Positions 11,796-23,759 are shown, counted from the stretch's first letter. The stretch: 64,000 nucleotides of DNA from Marthasterias glacialis (GCA_911728455.2 OU452236.1:10020195-10084194); one strand, 5' to 3'. Notes: a model not told the origin generated them from the letters alone. A program made the numbers and translations.

Positions 11796-11960
11796 TGTGT
11801 ATACTGATGCATCGATATCCACATACTCCATCACACACACACTGTCTATTTCCATAACAAACGTCTGTATCTAAGCTACATTGTTTGTTATAGCAGGTAC
11901 GGCTGGATTCAATAGCTGCTGACTCATCAAATATGCAGTCATTCTGATCTATCTGATTGG
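11796..11960 (-). CDS. Exon: eight-cysteine WAP-like domain
   Basis: A 165-bp phase 1-1 exon with acceptor 'tttttttttgcag' and donor CACA/GTAAGA. The 55 codons contain eight cysteines ordered DCIF, RTCYNKQC, DVCY, RQCVCDG, VCGYRC, the same C-x-C...C-x3-C-x3-C ending as the exon at 8399-8530. A dozen acidic and polar residues precede the core. It is the most upstream exon of the left-hand cluster; the next exon of the same style upstream is over 31 kb away, so this may be near the start of a second gene or follow a very large intron. Confidence 0.7.
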
Positions 11961-13410
11961 CTGCAAAAAAAAGGGAAAACCATTAAATAGTGTAATAAAA
12001 ATTTAATTGACATTGCACTCTGAACATTAATTGGGCCAAGTGATTGCACCTTGGATGCGGTTCTGTTAACAAAATAATTTACGAGACTGTGAGATTTGTC
12101 TAATCATCTGACAGTCAGCAAAGTCACATTAACCAACAAGTTGGTTGGTCAAATGTTTTAGGAAACGCAAACCTAGGATGGTTTGCGAGCACCAGAAGCC
12201 CCAATTATGAAGTCCCATCGGCACGTGTATTGGACGTGACCAATCCTTGGTCCCAGCGGCGTAGCGAAGGCACTTTCTTTCGGGAGGGGGGTGGAAGCCT
12301 AAATTTGCCGACTGACATTAACAAATGAAAGTAAAAGCACAATGAAATGGGACTCACCATTATGTGGGGGTTCGGGGCATAGGCCCTGAGCACTCATGAG
12401 GTTTTTCAGTGATTCAAAGGTTTAAACCCTTGTGTCAGCCACAGCATGATAAAATTCAGCAGGTACTACCAAATATGACCATAACTTTTTTTTCAATGGG
12501 CCAAAAAAGCCAAGATTCCATGTGAACCTCACCCCTGGTATACCCCACAAGCCTGTAGACTTTCACTAGCCAGAACCTAACCACTGCAGAGTAAGGAGTG
12601 TTGAAAGACAGCAGCCACCTGTCTCCGTGCAGTAGTTGATTGACCCTTGTGCTAAGGGTCATCGGCACAAGGCAGTATGCACTCTGTGAAAACAACTTGC
12701 CGCCGCACACAGATCGTAAATAACACAAGTCTAAGTCTTGACTGGCACTCCAATTCACCCTCATGGTCACTTATTATAGCTTTGGGCTTGCATGGGGGGT
12801 GGTTATTGACCTAAAAGACAGGGTGTTGATAAAAAATCATCTTGTGGTTTAACCGTAGCGTAAAGTTTTCATTGCCGATGACCCCAGGGTTAAAATGACC
12901 CTCAGGTACCTAGCATTAGACGACTCATATTTGAAATGCAAGCTTTGAAAACCGGATTTTGATTTTTTTTTTTGCCAATCCCCTGTTGGAGTGTATAAAC
13001 ATAATTTCCAGTGGGAGTCCATCAGGGGCGAAGCCCCCAGACACTCTACGGTTTGAAATGTTATCAGGGTAAGGAGGACCATCAAGCTGCCAAAAATTAA
13101 CGTTTAATTTTGAAATTCAAACTTTGAATACTTTGGGCTCGGGACAAATCCCCTACTGTTGGAGTTTATATGGACAACACTTCCTATGGGGATCCGTACG
13201 CTATACGGCTTTTAGTGTTTTCAAAGCGTAAATTTCCACATGTTGCCGAGAATATTAATTTTGGTAATTAAATTTTGACTTTTCACACTTCAGGGATTAA
13301 ACTAAATTTTTCAGTCGGCAAATCTCTAGGCTTGCCGACAAACTGATCAACAGTTACTGGCAAAAATTTGGGATGGGGCGCATTGTGCCCCCGGTCCTGG
13401 TAGGGTTAAA
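11961..13410. other. Non-coding, probably old repeat DNA
   Basis: Contains fragments such as 'cagcggcgtagcgaaggc' and twice 'aatcccct(gt/act)gttggagt', which look like degenerate dispersed repeats. No splice-flanked domain was found on either strand. Confidence 0.4.
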
Positions 13411-13482
13411 AATATGTTAGCTCAGTTGGTAGAGCGCTCGTACGGTATTCGAGAGGTCGCGGGTTCGAGTCCGGCATCAGCC
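13411..13482 (+). repeat. tRNA-derived copy 1 (acceptor arm lost)
   Basis: Identical to the tRNA-like sequence at 13733-13804 from the D arm onward, including the A-box-like 'tagctcagttggtagagc' and the B box GGTTCGAGTCC. Its first seven bases do not pair with the 3' acceptor strand. The following 30 bp ('aaattttctttgctcaccct...') are also shared, so a longer unit was duplicated. Confidence 0.6.
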
Positions 13483-13732
13483 AAATTTTCTTTGCTCACC
13501 CTATTTATTTATAATATTCTCCCAGTCAGTTTCTCATGTACTTTCTCTGTGTAAATCCACGTAAAAAGCTGTATCCATTCGTTGTGTATCCCCGCTACTG
13601 CCGTTTACCAGGTTGTTTGCATCTTAACCGGGGTAGTTATCCCTGGCTTATCGGCAGCACGGTTCGGCTTCTGACTGGTCCCCCGAGCAAAGTAGATTTG
13701 GTATTGCACATAGGACCGCCCACCAACAATAG

Positions 13733-13804
13733 GGCTGGTTAGCTCAGTTGGTAGAGCGCTCGTACGGTATTCGAGAGGTCGCGGGTTCGAGTCCGGCATC
13801 AGCC
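13733..13804 (+). tRNA. tRNA-like gene or tRNA-derived pseudogene, 72 nt
   Basis: Folds as a complete cloverleaf. The acceptor stem GGCTGGT/ATCAGCC pairs fully, the D arm is GCTC-AGTTGGTA-GAGC, the anticodon arm CTCGT-ACGGTAT-TCGAG, the variable loop AGGTC and the T arm GCGGG-TTCGAGT-CCGGC. Pol III A and B boxes are intact. The expected T33 is a C, one base pair in the anticodon stem is T-T, and one T-stem pair is G-G. The position-34 triplet GGT would read threonine codons. These defects, plus a second copy 322 bp upstream, favour a tRNA-derived retroposon or pseudogene over a working tRNA. Confidence 0.4.
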
Positions 13805-14079
13805 AAATTTTCTTTGCTCACCCTATTTATTTATATATATAGGCCTATTATATATCCATGGTGCCCGAGAGCAGATCAAGGCGTGTGGGTTTGTGGATTT
13901 GCAACATATCCAACATGGTGGTTGTTTGGGAACATAGAGCCAGGGTAACTGTTTGAGAATGTGGACCCACGTGGGTAGCTTTTCTGGAATGGGTGACAAG
14001 ACGTACTGGGGATTTCTAAATCTTCTGTATTCTCTTGAGTTGTGAATGTGGCAATCCAAAGATTGTGCTATAAATTCAA

Positions 14080-14790
14080 TTTATTATATCCAATCGCATT
14101 GAATGAACAATCGTTTGGTTACCCTGGGATTCAGATGTTCTCGGATTCTGCGAATGTTCCTCAGGTGAAAGACTGATGATCTGACGCAGGCCGAGAATAG
14201 TGGTTACATTGTCATGTTGGCATCAAGTAGCAGACCAAGAGAGCGTACTTTGGGAAGAGGGGGAATGCATAGTCACTGATACTGTCCGCGTTACTCTGGT
14301 TTGGAATACATGCTGTAACCAACTGAATGCGTAGATGTGATACTTTAAGTCATGTCTGATAATAATATCACAAATTGGCAAAATATGCAGAGAGAACAAT
14401 TGAGGCCCCAGTACTGTGCCCTGGGGTACAGAATATTCTAGACTAACTGGGTCCGATGTAACGTTTCCTACTCAGACTGATGGAATCCGGTCGTCCAGGT
14501 AAAATTGACACCAATTCAGTACCGATCCACTAATACCCACATCATGCTTTCTTTGATGCATGATACTGTGTTAGACAGTATCGAATGCTGAGCTCATTGT
14601 CTAATAGGACCAGACCTGTAAGTATACCCCTCATCCATGGCCTGCAAAATGTCATTACTCACACGAAGAACAGCAATTTCGACAGAATGATTCTTTCTGT
14701 ACGCAGACTGGAAGAGATCCTGTAGTGACTGGTCAGCCACACACTTAAAGAACCATCCTGAGCCACAACATATGTTTTAGACAAGATTTG
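14080..14790 (-). pseudogene. Decayed LINE reverse transcriptase fragment
   Basis: On the minus strand, near 14700-14580, the translation reads FQSAYRKNHSVEIAVLRVSND followed by DILQAMDEG. This is the reverse transcriptase motif of Jockey/CR1-type LINEs (usual form: QxAYRxxHSTETALL...D). Further along, 'CTPGHSTG' is a remnant of the VPQGSVLGP box. Stops and frameshifts are frequent, so it is dead. It abuts a second LINE fragment of opposite orientation. Confidence 0.65.
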
Positions 14791-14799
14791 CGACACTGC

Positions 14800-16660
14800 C
14801 TCATGGGTATGTTTTTGTCAAATGTCAGAGGACTTCGAACAAATATTGGGGCTCTAACACACAAAGCAAACCGTTTCAAAGTTGATATTATTGTTGCCAC
14901 AGAGACTCTCCTCAATACCGATATCGCCTATCGTTGGGTTCCAGCAGCCACCTTTTAGACGAGATCGAAGTGATGGCTGGGGCGGACTACTAAGGGTACG
15001 AGGGCCCATTTAGGTCCAGCCCCATCAAGACCTTGACCCACCAAATTTGAAAGTCATCTGGGGTACCATTCAAACTGAGACAGGACCTCTAGTTGTAGGA
15101 GCTGCATACTGCCCAGGATCATTGCCAGGTTATGATACCCGCCTCATCAGCTACCTGTCTGGTCCAAGCTACAAATGCTCAATATGTAATCCTCCTTGGT
15201 GATTTTAAAGTTCAGCACAGAGAATGCTGGGCAGTAAGTCTTCAACAGACCAAGCAAAATAGTTTGAATATAGGGCACTAGCAACGCTCTTCTGCTTTTG
15301 TTTTCTGTCATGGAAATTTTCCTCTGTTGAAAGTACCAAAAGTAGTTCCAGTTCACATGAAACACGTACTCATCCTGCCAATTACTGCCCAATTATAGCC
15401 TCCTGAGTAACATAAGCAAGGTCACGTAATCTGTTGTCAACAAACAACTTCAACACCACTTATCCGCCAGAGGCCTAGTGAACAGTTCGGTTACAGACCA
15501 AACCATTCTGCTCAAAATCTGTTGCCCTACCTCAGCCATGAGTAGCTCTCCTGCGTCAACAACAGAAATGAAGTCAGAGATAACATCAAGGCAGCCTTTG
15601 ACAGAGTGTTGCATAATGGGCTGGTGGCTAAACTGGAGGCCAGAGGAGTTTCATGGCTAGCCAGCTACCTCAGCGACCGGCATTCCCAGGTGGTGGTAGT
15701 ATGTCAGACATCACAACAGCAAAGCATCAGTTCTTCAGTGCTCCAGGGTTCCATTATGATACCCACACTGTTTCTGGTGTACATTGATGACATGTGTGAC
15801 AATTTGACAAATTATATCAGTATTTATGCAGACAACAGCACACTGTACTGTATAACAGAGGATGGAGACCCAGTTCAGTCTATGGCATCTCTCAATACTG
15901 ATCTTGCTCAAATCTAGCTATGAGGCCTCAAGCGGAAGGTCATCTTGGCCCCAGAGATATGCAAAGTCATGACCTTGAGTAAGAAGAAAAAACCACCAGA
16001 TCAACCTGATCTCATCTTTCGTGGTGTGGCGCTGGAAGAAGTTAATGAGCTCAACATCTTGGGAGTCAAGTTCTCTTAGAGACTCAACTTACATTCTCAC
16101 GTAAGTTGTCCATTTCAGAGAGCAGGAATGAGAGTCAGCTCTCTGGAAGGTTGCCCCCTACCTGGACTCCCAAGGACGGGCTTCTGTATTTTAAGCTCAT
16201 ATCAAGAGCACTATGGAATACGCCCCTCCTGCCTGGATTTTTGCTAGTGAATCGCAACTTGGGAAGCTGGATGACATACAGCAGAGAGCGATGGAAATCA
16301 TCAAGGCCTCCTCAAGGATCCGTAACAATTTACCCTTTAGCACACAACAAACCCTCTCAGGACTTGATCTTGTTTATAAGATGCACACAGAGGAGTCGCC
16401 TGAGCTAATATGATCTATACTACCTCCTCCACTCAGACCAAGCAGGGCAACTCAGAGCAGACAGACCATGGGTAACCATGTAATACAGGGTCTTACAGGA
16501 AGGACATCGACCAGCCACTGGTTCCTTCAGCAATATGACCGGTCCTTCCTACCTGCCATCATCCTTGTGTGGCACAATCTGCCTATGAAATAGTCGGCCA
16601 TCCTCACCACAGAGGAAACAAGAAGTTCTGTCGGAGAGACCTCACCGCTTAGTAATGTAT
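14800..16660 (+). pseudogene. Decayed non-LTR retrotransposon (Jockey/CR1 type): endonuclease and reverse transcriptase remains
   Basis: At 14830-15120 there is an apurinic-endonuclease-like start (RTNIGALTHKANRFKVDII.ATET) and later GAAYCPGS. From 15606 a 103-codon stretch carries reverse transcriptase blocks: SWLASYLSDRHSQVVV, then SVLQGSIMIPTLFLVYIDDM and the catalytic box ISIYADNSTLY, where the second aspartate of YADD is asparagine. From 16213 comes the C-terminal part (MEYAPPAWIFASESQL, KLDDIQQRAMEII). Several stops and frame changes interrupt it. The missing catalytic Asp alone would make it inactive. Confidence 0.8.
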
Positions 16661-16979
16661 CTAGTTAAGTCCCAGCTAACACACAACGTAACCACAACAT
16701 TTCACAACGTTGTGGTTTGGTTGTCATAAGGTACTGATTTTACAACATTGTGACAACGTTGTAAGAACGTTAGATTGAAAGAAGGTGGTTGTATAAAGGT
16801 TGTATTTTGGTATTATTTGGAACGTTGTTGATGTGTTCCATGCAAGACGTTGTTAGAACGTTATATTTTGGTATTTTATACAACGTTTTCTTTCGGGATC
16901 ACAACAACGTTATATTAACGTTGTATATTGGTATTAATGTAACGTTGTCATTTTGTCCAAGGCCTCTCGTTGTGGCAAC

Positions 16980-17690
16980 GTAGGATGTTGGTGTTTTTAT
17001 AACATTATATTAATGTTGCGAATGTAACGTAGTGTAAACGTAGTATTTACGTTTTCCAGTAATGTTGTGGTTATGTTGCAAACACAACATAGTGAAGACG
17101 TAGTATTTACGTTTTCCGTTAACGTTGTAGTAATGTTGCAAACACAACGTACTGACACCGTAGTATTTAGGTTTTCCAGTAATGTTGTGGTTATGTTGGC
17201 AACACAACGTAGTGAAGACGTAGTATTTACGTTTTTCATTAACGTTGTAGTAATGTTGCAAACACAACGTACAGACTACATAGTATTTAGGTTGTCCAGT
17301 AATGTTGTGGTTATGTTGGCAACACAACGCAGTGAAGACGTAGTATTTACGTTTTCCATTAACGTTGTAGTAATGTTGCAAACACAACGTACCGACGACG
17401 TAGTATTGAGGTTTAAAATTAATGTTGTGATGAAGTCGTAACCACAACGTAGTGGTGAAGACGTATTATTTATGTTTTTTATTAATGTTGTGGTTATGTT
17501 GCAAACACAAGGTAGTGAAGACGTCGTATTTAGGTTTTCCATTTCTGTTGCGGCTTTTGTTGCAAACACAACGTACTAGTGAAGACGTAGGTTTCCTAAC
17601 ATTGTGGTTATGTTGCAAACAAAACATAGTATAAACGTAGCACTTTGGTAATGTTGTGGTCATGTTGCAAACACAACGTACTAATGTAAA
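16980..17690. repeat. 60-bp tandem repeat with 120-bp higher-order unit
   Basis: About eleven units of the type 'gacgtagtatttacgttttccagtaatgttgtggttatgttgcaaacacaac'. Two variants alternate: 'ccagtaatgttgtggtt' and 'cattaacgttgtagtaa', giving a 120-bp higher-order period. It lies in the left subterminal zone of the 16671-22808 element. Long open frames on both strands across it are by-products of the 60-bp period, a multiple of three. Confidence 0.9.
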
Positions 17691-17961
17691 CTGGGGTGGG
17701 TTGGGGTAGGGCCCTATAGGGGTGGGACGGAGGCATACTATAGGGTTTCCATGTGTTCCATAATTAATGGAAAGACCAGTTATTCTCCCCCACACCCCCA
17801 AACATATCAGCGAATAATACCCACAACAAAAAAACAAAAGAATTCCCGAAAAGAGGCCTATACAGAATTAAAAATGTTTACTATTTTAATTTCAAAAAGG
17901 TGATCACAAAGATGGGATGGAGCTGGTCGGACCCGGGAACTCCACACTAGATCCACCTATG

Positions 17962-17996
17962 CCATGCTCGTACCATAGGCTATGGTACGAGCATGG
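17962..17996. repeat. Perfect 16-bp inverted repeat (hairpin) with 3-nt loop
   Basis: The arms CCATGCTCGTACCATA and TATGGTACGAGCATGG are perfect complements around GGC. Immediately to the right, 'catggaggaa' (17992-18001) and 'ttcctccatg' form a second, larger-loop inverted pair. It sits inside the composite element. Confidence 0.9.
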
Positions 17997-18039
17997 AGGA
18001 ACACAATATTTTATTCCTCCATGGTACAAGCTAGTCACG

Positions 18040-20590
18040 AGAATGTTGTGATTGTAATACACTTATAAACCCAATTATGGGAAAATTTACCTTTTGACTT
18101 GCATACCAACAACTTCGTCACACGAACCGTTGGTTATCGTTGACCAGTGTTCCACACGGCATACCAGTTTGCTTCATTGTATGTATAGCCAGTCAACAAG
18201 TCATGCTGTTAATGGTAGGCTGTGCCCAATGATGGTACACGAGAACCAACTGTTCATGTGTTATACACGAACTTCGGCTGATGCCATGCGCGACACAGCA
18301 ACCATCATGGCGCCGACGATGTTTGGTGTCGGTCAGTGATGATAATTTTCATAAAATTCCACCAAAAGGAGGTAGCACATGTTGAATCATCGAGGGAAAC
18401 ATTTTGCCAAAAAATCGCCAAAAGCCTCAAATCGAAAATTAATATTAAAGTTTTTGGCAATAGGGGCTAGGATAACTATAATAACTTCATCTACATTGGA
18501 CTGTACAGCTCAAGTCCGAAAGGAAGTTACCCAAATTAACGATGGTTTTCACTGATAGCAAGGAACAATTTCGGTGGTTATTTTTTTCTGCTGTGTGGGG
18601 AGATGCTCATTTTAATACGCAGTCACTGTTAAATAAAATGTCATCATTTTGGGGGGAACAATCCTTCTAAATATGGGTAACTTTCTTGTTGACTCACGTT
18701 GTAGACAAGGGAACCGGCAAGGCTGGACCAATTCCCCTTATAGCGATCACGGTGGGATTCATCAAATAAACTCTCAGCGAAGTTCAATGCACGGTTCGTG
18801 CTCTGTCTTCACGCCTTTGCTTATGAGAATCTGAACTTCGCCGCAGCCGCCGTCTTGATAAAAACACATTTCATTAAGGTTAATGGGGAGCACTTTAGTA
18901 GAAAGATATGCATGACAAAGAAATAATCATATGCCGTACGTCGCTTCCATAGCTACTTCTGTCTGAACCGCCCCCAATCCACCCAACCCCACAGCTCTTG
19001 GACTGTTTTTCATGCTAATTGTAATACCTTTCGGTAAATCATGCATACAAAAATCATGTTTTTCGATTATTTTGCAGAATACAACGTTGGTAAAACGTTG
19101 TAGAAACGTTGTATAGAGACAGTGCATAAATTTGCATAATCATATTGTGACGAGATAGGGGTGGACCGACACAAGTCTAATCTGCCCTTATTTGTAAGGT
19201 TCTTGAACTTTCTTGGTGGAAGTAGGACGGAGAGGTCGGCAGCGAGTGTGAGTGGCAGGTCTGTGTGACCAACCCGGTAGGAGCAGGCTACCGGGAGCGA
19301 GCTGCCGGGCATTGGACAGACAGGTGGCGGCCAATCACGGTGTGGTTGGGCGGTGCCTGGGTGTGCATGCGGTGCGTGCATGGATGGCGAGGCTTGTCCG
19401 GGCGTGCCCACGCCCGGCCATGCTGTCCGCGGCAGTCTAGTTTTGGTTAGCGAACGAGCAAGTTGTGAGATCTCAGCAAGCGTTAAGTGCAGTGAAGGAA
19501 TAGACGTGAATCTCCGGTGCTACGGACTGTGAGGTTAGTTTGCGTGCTGTCTCCGACCTACTTCCTTCGTGTGTAACTTGCTGAGTGTAGCGTTCTGTAG
19601 AGCGATCCAGAGAGTATCGTGCCGGTAGGTTTTTGGTTGCGTAAATTGTTGCTTTACGATTGTGTGACAGTGATTAAGTAGCCTTTCAGAAAAGTTGCGA
19701 CGAAGTGGCGGCTAATAGTTGAGTTCACAGAGAACTTGGATGGCTCACGGTTGATCGCAGAGATTGACCGAGAGGGTTAACCGTAGAGGTTGACGAGTGG
19801 CCGTTCGTTATTAGTCGAGTAGTCCAACTGGTAAGGAATTAACTTGAATAGAGACACTGGGAAACAATCGGCGTGCTAGCGCGTGCATTAGTCGCTAAAT
19901 TTGCGCGAGTAAACTGGATCATTCTGCGTGAGGGATGCTCTCAGGAAGATAAGGACTGTAAAGAGGTTAATTAAAGGGTAGAGAAAGGAAATATAATTTC
20001 CCCCAGAGAAGTTTGCCCAGGAGGCAAATAAAAGAGAAAACAGAGAGAGATTACACTCAGAATTGTGTATGTGTCCATGTTCCTGTTAGTCTGGCCCACT
20101 GTAGTTATTTCTGCTCTGCCCCAGAGTTCAGTCAGACAATCGTTAACCAATCGGGCGGTAGATTTCCACCCAAACGAGCTTGCATCCCTGGGCCCGAGAC
20201 TGCTCGAAGTATTTCCCGGGTCTGAGGTACGATTTGGGTTTGGCATTCGGGGAAATTTCGACCCAGAGGTTGAACTTCTCCCCAGACTTCCAAACTTAAA
20301 TGAGACTCGCGGGAAACCCGCCACAATATACTATAGATCGCAAGTCCCATTCAAACCTAATCCACCATTTGTTTTAATGAAATATTGAATGAACCACTAA
20401 TTGGGGGTTACTCTCAGATAGTTTTAATCTAGTTTCGTAAAGACAAATATAGTTAGGATACACCTAGCATGATTAAACTCAAATTTTTTGACAATGGTGG
20501 GTACTAATTATTAAAACAATATTTTGTAATTACCCACCATGGCAACTTAGCCATTGGAAATACACTACATATATACAAGTTCCTCACCGT
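18040..20590. other. Internal part of the composite element; no recognised gene
   Basis: 18040-19070 is ordinary non-coding sequence. 19150-19970 is GC-rich and resembles a long leader, without an open frame of known type. At 20065-20388 a 107-codon plus-strand ORF starts with a hydrophobic MFLLVWPTVVISALP stretch and ends before a stop. It matches no family I know and could be chance. 20480-20590 holds a short inverted pair, 'acaatggtgggta...taattacccaccatgg'. Confidence 0.35.
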
Positions 20591-20594
20591 TTAA

Positions 20595-22132
20595 AGGGGC
20601 ACACCGACTTCGTTGGGCTATTTGGGCTACAAAATAGGCTAACATATGACTTAAAAGTTCTTCCAGGAATGGAGAAGAATGATTCCTAAATGAAACCATC
20701 AAATTTTGCCGTTTTCGAGCACTTTTCATAAAACGATTTATCCGAACCAAAAAAGTGGTTCGGATAAATCACGTGATCTTCGGAGTTAGTTTTACTTCCA
20801 GCCGTATAAAAGTAAATTACTGAACCAAATTTAAATCTTTATTTTTACAATTATTTATGAGTATTTGACAAAAAAGACTGTGTATTCAGATTATTGATAC
20901 AATTTGTAAATAATGATGAAAAATCGAACGTAATGTTCGCATTCAGAGGGTCCGTGCAACCAAACCGTGTTTTACGGCGCACCAGCGTGGGAGCTAGCGG
21001 AACGTAAACCTTGGGGCATATCCCGTACAGCCGGTGCCGTGTCTCGTGGGGCTAGAGAGACAAACCCCGGGGCATGAACTCCCCAGCTTGCCGGTCTAGC
21101 CGTAAGCTTAGGAGCTTGTCGGAGGGGTAGGGTGCCAGACTAGCAATTACGTTTTTTACGACTGTTTTAGTCCGTACCCCTAGATATTATCCCCCAACTA
21201 TTGTAACGTGTTGCCTGCGTTACACACACGCGGGACGACGACGGGGAATGTTTATCCATGCAGGTAGAAATAAGACTAATTTCTACCTCCATGGTTTATC
21301 CAATACAGCTGATCTATCTACTTCTATGATAACTGCATAATGTCCACCCCCCAATCGCCGCAACAACAAAAAACCGGTGGCGGTGGCTGCGGCCGGCCAG
21401 TGAAGTCATCGCCCGAAAAACGGGAGAATGTCATCGCTAAAGCTGCCAGGAGAAAGGCAATCGGTTTGCAGCGAAGGCGGGAGGCTCGCTTGGCACATGC
21501 TGGCTTTCCCTTTGGATTTATCGTGTTTTTTTCTTTACTTTTTACTTTTCGTTGGACCGCCTTCTGGTTTTTCCTTGCGATGTTTTTTTGTACCAATCAT
21601 TGGATGTCGAAGAAACGTTCTCCATTGCAAATAAGTTCGTCCAGTTCGTCGTACACAGAACACAAACTGTCCGTTTATGTCTGTTTTTTATTTACACGTT
21701 AATTTGAAAATTGTACAGGAGGCAGAATCACTGACATTTGAGGGGGGGGGGGGGCGGGAAGAGCATAATAGGGCGTGCTATGTCTGAATAATCAGACGTA
21801 TACAGCACCACGACGACGATTATGTTTTTTTGATTTACACGTGAATTTGTGCTGGATGGATATGAAGTCTGGATCCCCATGCCTCGCTGTTGTAATAATT
21901 CATACTAAAACAGAGCACCAGTCTACTTACAACATTGCGCAACATTGTCACGTAAACTTGACAGTTGCAACGGCTGGAAAAGCGTATAAGCTGACCTTTG
22001 ACCGTGTTTTGTTTTTTACACATACGTTAATTACGTGATATTTTGATGATTTTTTTTACAACAACCATTTAAATATTATTGTCTGTTATTCCACACCACT
22101 AAATTAGGTAAACAGTAAGCCGGTGTGTCCCT
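20595..22132. mobile_element. 1.54-kb TTAA-flanked element, TIR AGGGGCACACCGACTT
   Basis: The left end is TTAA/AGGGGCACACCGACTT and the right end AAGCCGGTGTGTCCCT/TTAA, so the termini are 16-bp inverted repeats with two mismatches and the tetranucleotide TTAA duplicates on both sides (20591-20594, 22133-22136). TTAA duplication is typical of piggyBac and Kolobok transposons. A plus-strand ORF at 21340-21702 (MSTPQSPQQQKTGGGG..., then a Lys/Arg-rich helix and a hydrophobic tail) does not look like a transposase. A run of G lies near 21740. The element is nested inside the 16671-22808 element. Confidence 0.75.
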
Positions 22133-22989
22133 TTAAGTATAGCAAGCATGAGGACACAGTCGTGTGACCATAGAGCAAGGACGGTGTGATCAAGGTAAGA
22201 TAATCGTGGTAGACTATTGTGAAGTAATTAATGTTGTAGAAAAAACATCTACTAATTAGTGTAATAAGTAGAATATAAAAAATACATTTTTGTAACATAA
22301 TATGTACAGTATGATGTCATAATTACAATACAAATAGTATAAGTAACTTGTAGTTTACATTCGGTAGGATCCAGAAAGTGTTTGAACCATATATAATTGA
22401 TACCGTAATTAGTTTTTTAATTGATTTAATGTATCCGTAAAAGTTGTCACAACGTGCTAGACACGTGACCAAAACGTTCCTGAAATGTGTCGGGGACGTC
22501 TTCATTACGTAGTTGTATAACGTTCTTAAGACGTAAATGGGAGTCGACAAACTTCCGTTGCTACAACGTAATGTAAATAACGTTGCCAGTAACAAACTCT
22601 GGTATGTTCTCACAACGTGAGACACGTGTCAAAACTCACGTCACTAAAACGTAGAGGGAACGTCGTCATTACGTCGCCGTATGACGTTCTATATTACGTA
22701 AATGGTAGTCGACAAAGTTTCGTTGCTACAACGTTATACAAATAACGTTGTTGGCACTAAAGTCTGACGTCCTCACAACATTGTAAAAACGTGAAATTGT
22801 TAGCTGGGGTTGTACATGTACCTGTAGCACTACTTTAGGTATTAGTACACAATTGTAGTTTGCTTTTTAGCACTCTTTTTCTCATTGCTTATTGCTTTCG
22901 AAGTGGACATCACTAATTTGTGATATTTATCCGTAAAAAAACTGCTACCGCTTTCGGCTTTGCTCTAAAGTTAACCCTTGTGGAATTTA

Positions 22990-23700
22990 TCGACCTTCGA
23001 GTCCGGATTTATGGAACACCTACACGAAGTGGCAGGACGACATGTCCCAGAGAGATCCAACGGCAGGCCTTTTTAAAGACGCTGCCGAACTCGCATCCCA
23101 AAGTAGACGAGCTTCTACCAGAAGAACTTACAATGACCGTTTACTCAACTACACCAATTGGTGTTCCAAGAAGACTATTGATCCCCAATCTGCATCTGTA
23201 ACGATTATCGGCGATTTCAGGACTTCAAATTTCTACAATCCGTGGCTATAGGTCAGCCATTGGGATGCTCCATAAAGGTTTCCCTGATGGATCATCCATT
23301 TCCAACAACTTGACTATTTCACACCTTTTGAAAGGAATGTTCGTTAAAAGACCACCAATCAAGAAGCTAATTCCAGCTCGGGACCTTAACTGGGTCCTCC
23401 TCAAGTTAACAGAGCCTCCCTTTGAACCTACCGGGAGGAGGAACAACAGGAACAGAATGCTACTTACCAGACTGGTAAAAAAGCACACCAGACTAGAAGC
23501 ATGACTACATCTTGGGTCCACTTCCTTCCTTGTCCAATATCGGACATCATGCAAGCATCCTGTTGGGAAAAACTCCTCCTCCTTTACATCGTGCTATCTA
23601 CGTGACCTTCTGCAAGCCGAAGGCACTGCTGGCAGAAAAGTTCTAAAAACAGCTGCACGATCAGCCCAGACGACCAACTGAGACTCTTGAACAACCACCT
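22990..23700 (+). pseudogene. DIRS-type tyrosine recombinase fragment
   Basis: Two frames carry consecutive parts of a DIRS retrotransposon recombinase: SQSRRASTRRTYNDRLLNYT with NWCSKKTIDPQSASV, then, after a frameshift near 23220, STIRGYRSAIGMLHKGFPDG, SHLLKGMFVKRPP, KKLIPARDLNWVL and LTEPPFEP. DIRS elements use this enzyme instead of a DDE integrase. The catalytic C-terminal half is lost or scrambled and only a short related stretch near 23580-23640 remains. Inactive. Confidence 0.75.
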
Positions 23701-23759
23701 AGAATACATCTGTTCGGGGTAATTCCTTTAACCCTTATTTTGTTATTAAAGCTTCATGA

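Larger units (their letters stand above)
16671..22808. mobile_element. 6.1-kb composite element with ends CCCAGCTAACA
   Basis: The left end CCCAGCTAACA is the exact inverse of the right end TGTTAGCTGGG. Both ends continue into zones full of 'acaacgtt(g)' motifs in opposite orientation (16680-17000 and 22440-22795), as in DNA transposons with long repetitive subterminal regions. A short patch of the same motif at 19075-19115 hints at a shorter internal copy. No transposase was recognised. No convincing target duplication is visible (only GT on both sides), so the outer boundaries could be two related copies rather than one element. Superfamily unknown. Confidence 0.5.

Noticed and set aside
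17010-17447. 145- and 124-codon ORFs over 17.0-17.4 kb
   Set aside because: The 60-bp array has a period divisible by three, so open frames persist on both strands. Peptides such as VCNITTTL repeat with the DNA unit.
20065-20388. Secreted protein gene (hydrophobic N-terminus)
   Set aside because: The 107-codon ORF lies within a transposon, is overlapped by equally long frames on the other strand, and has no recognisable domain or splice partner. Kept only as a remark.
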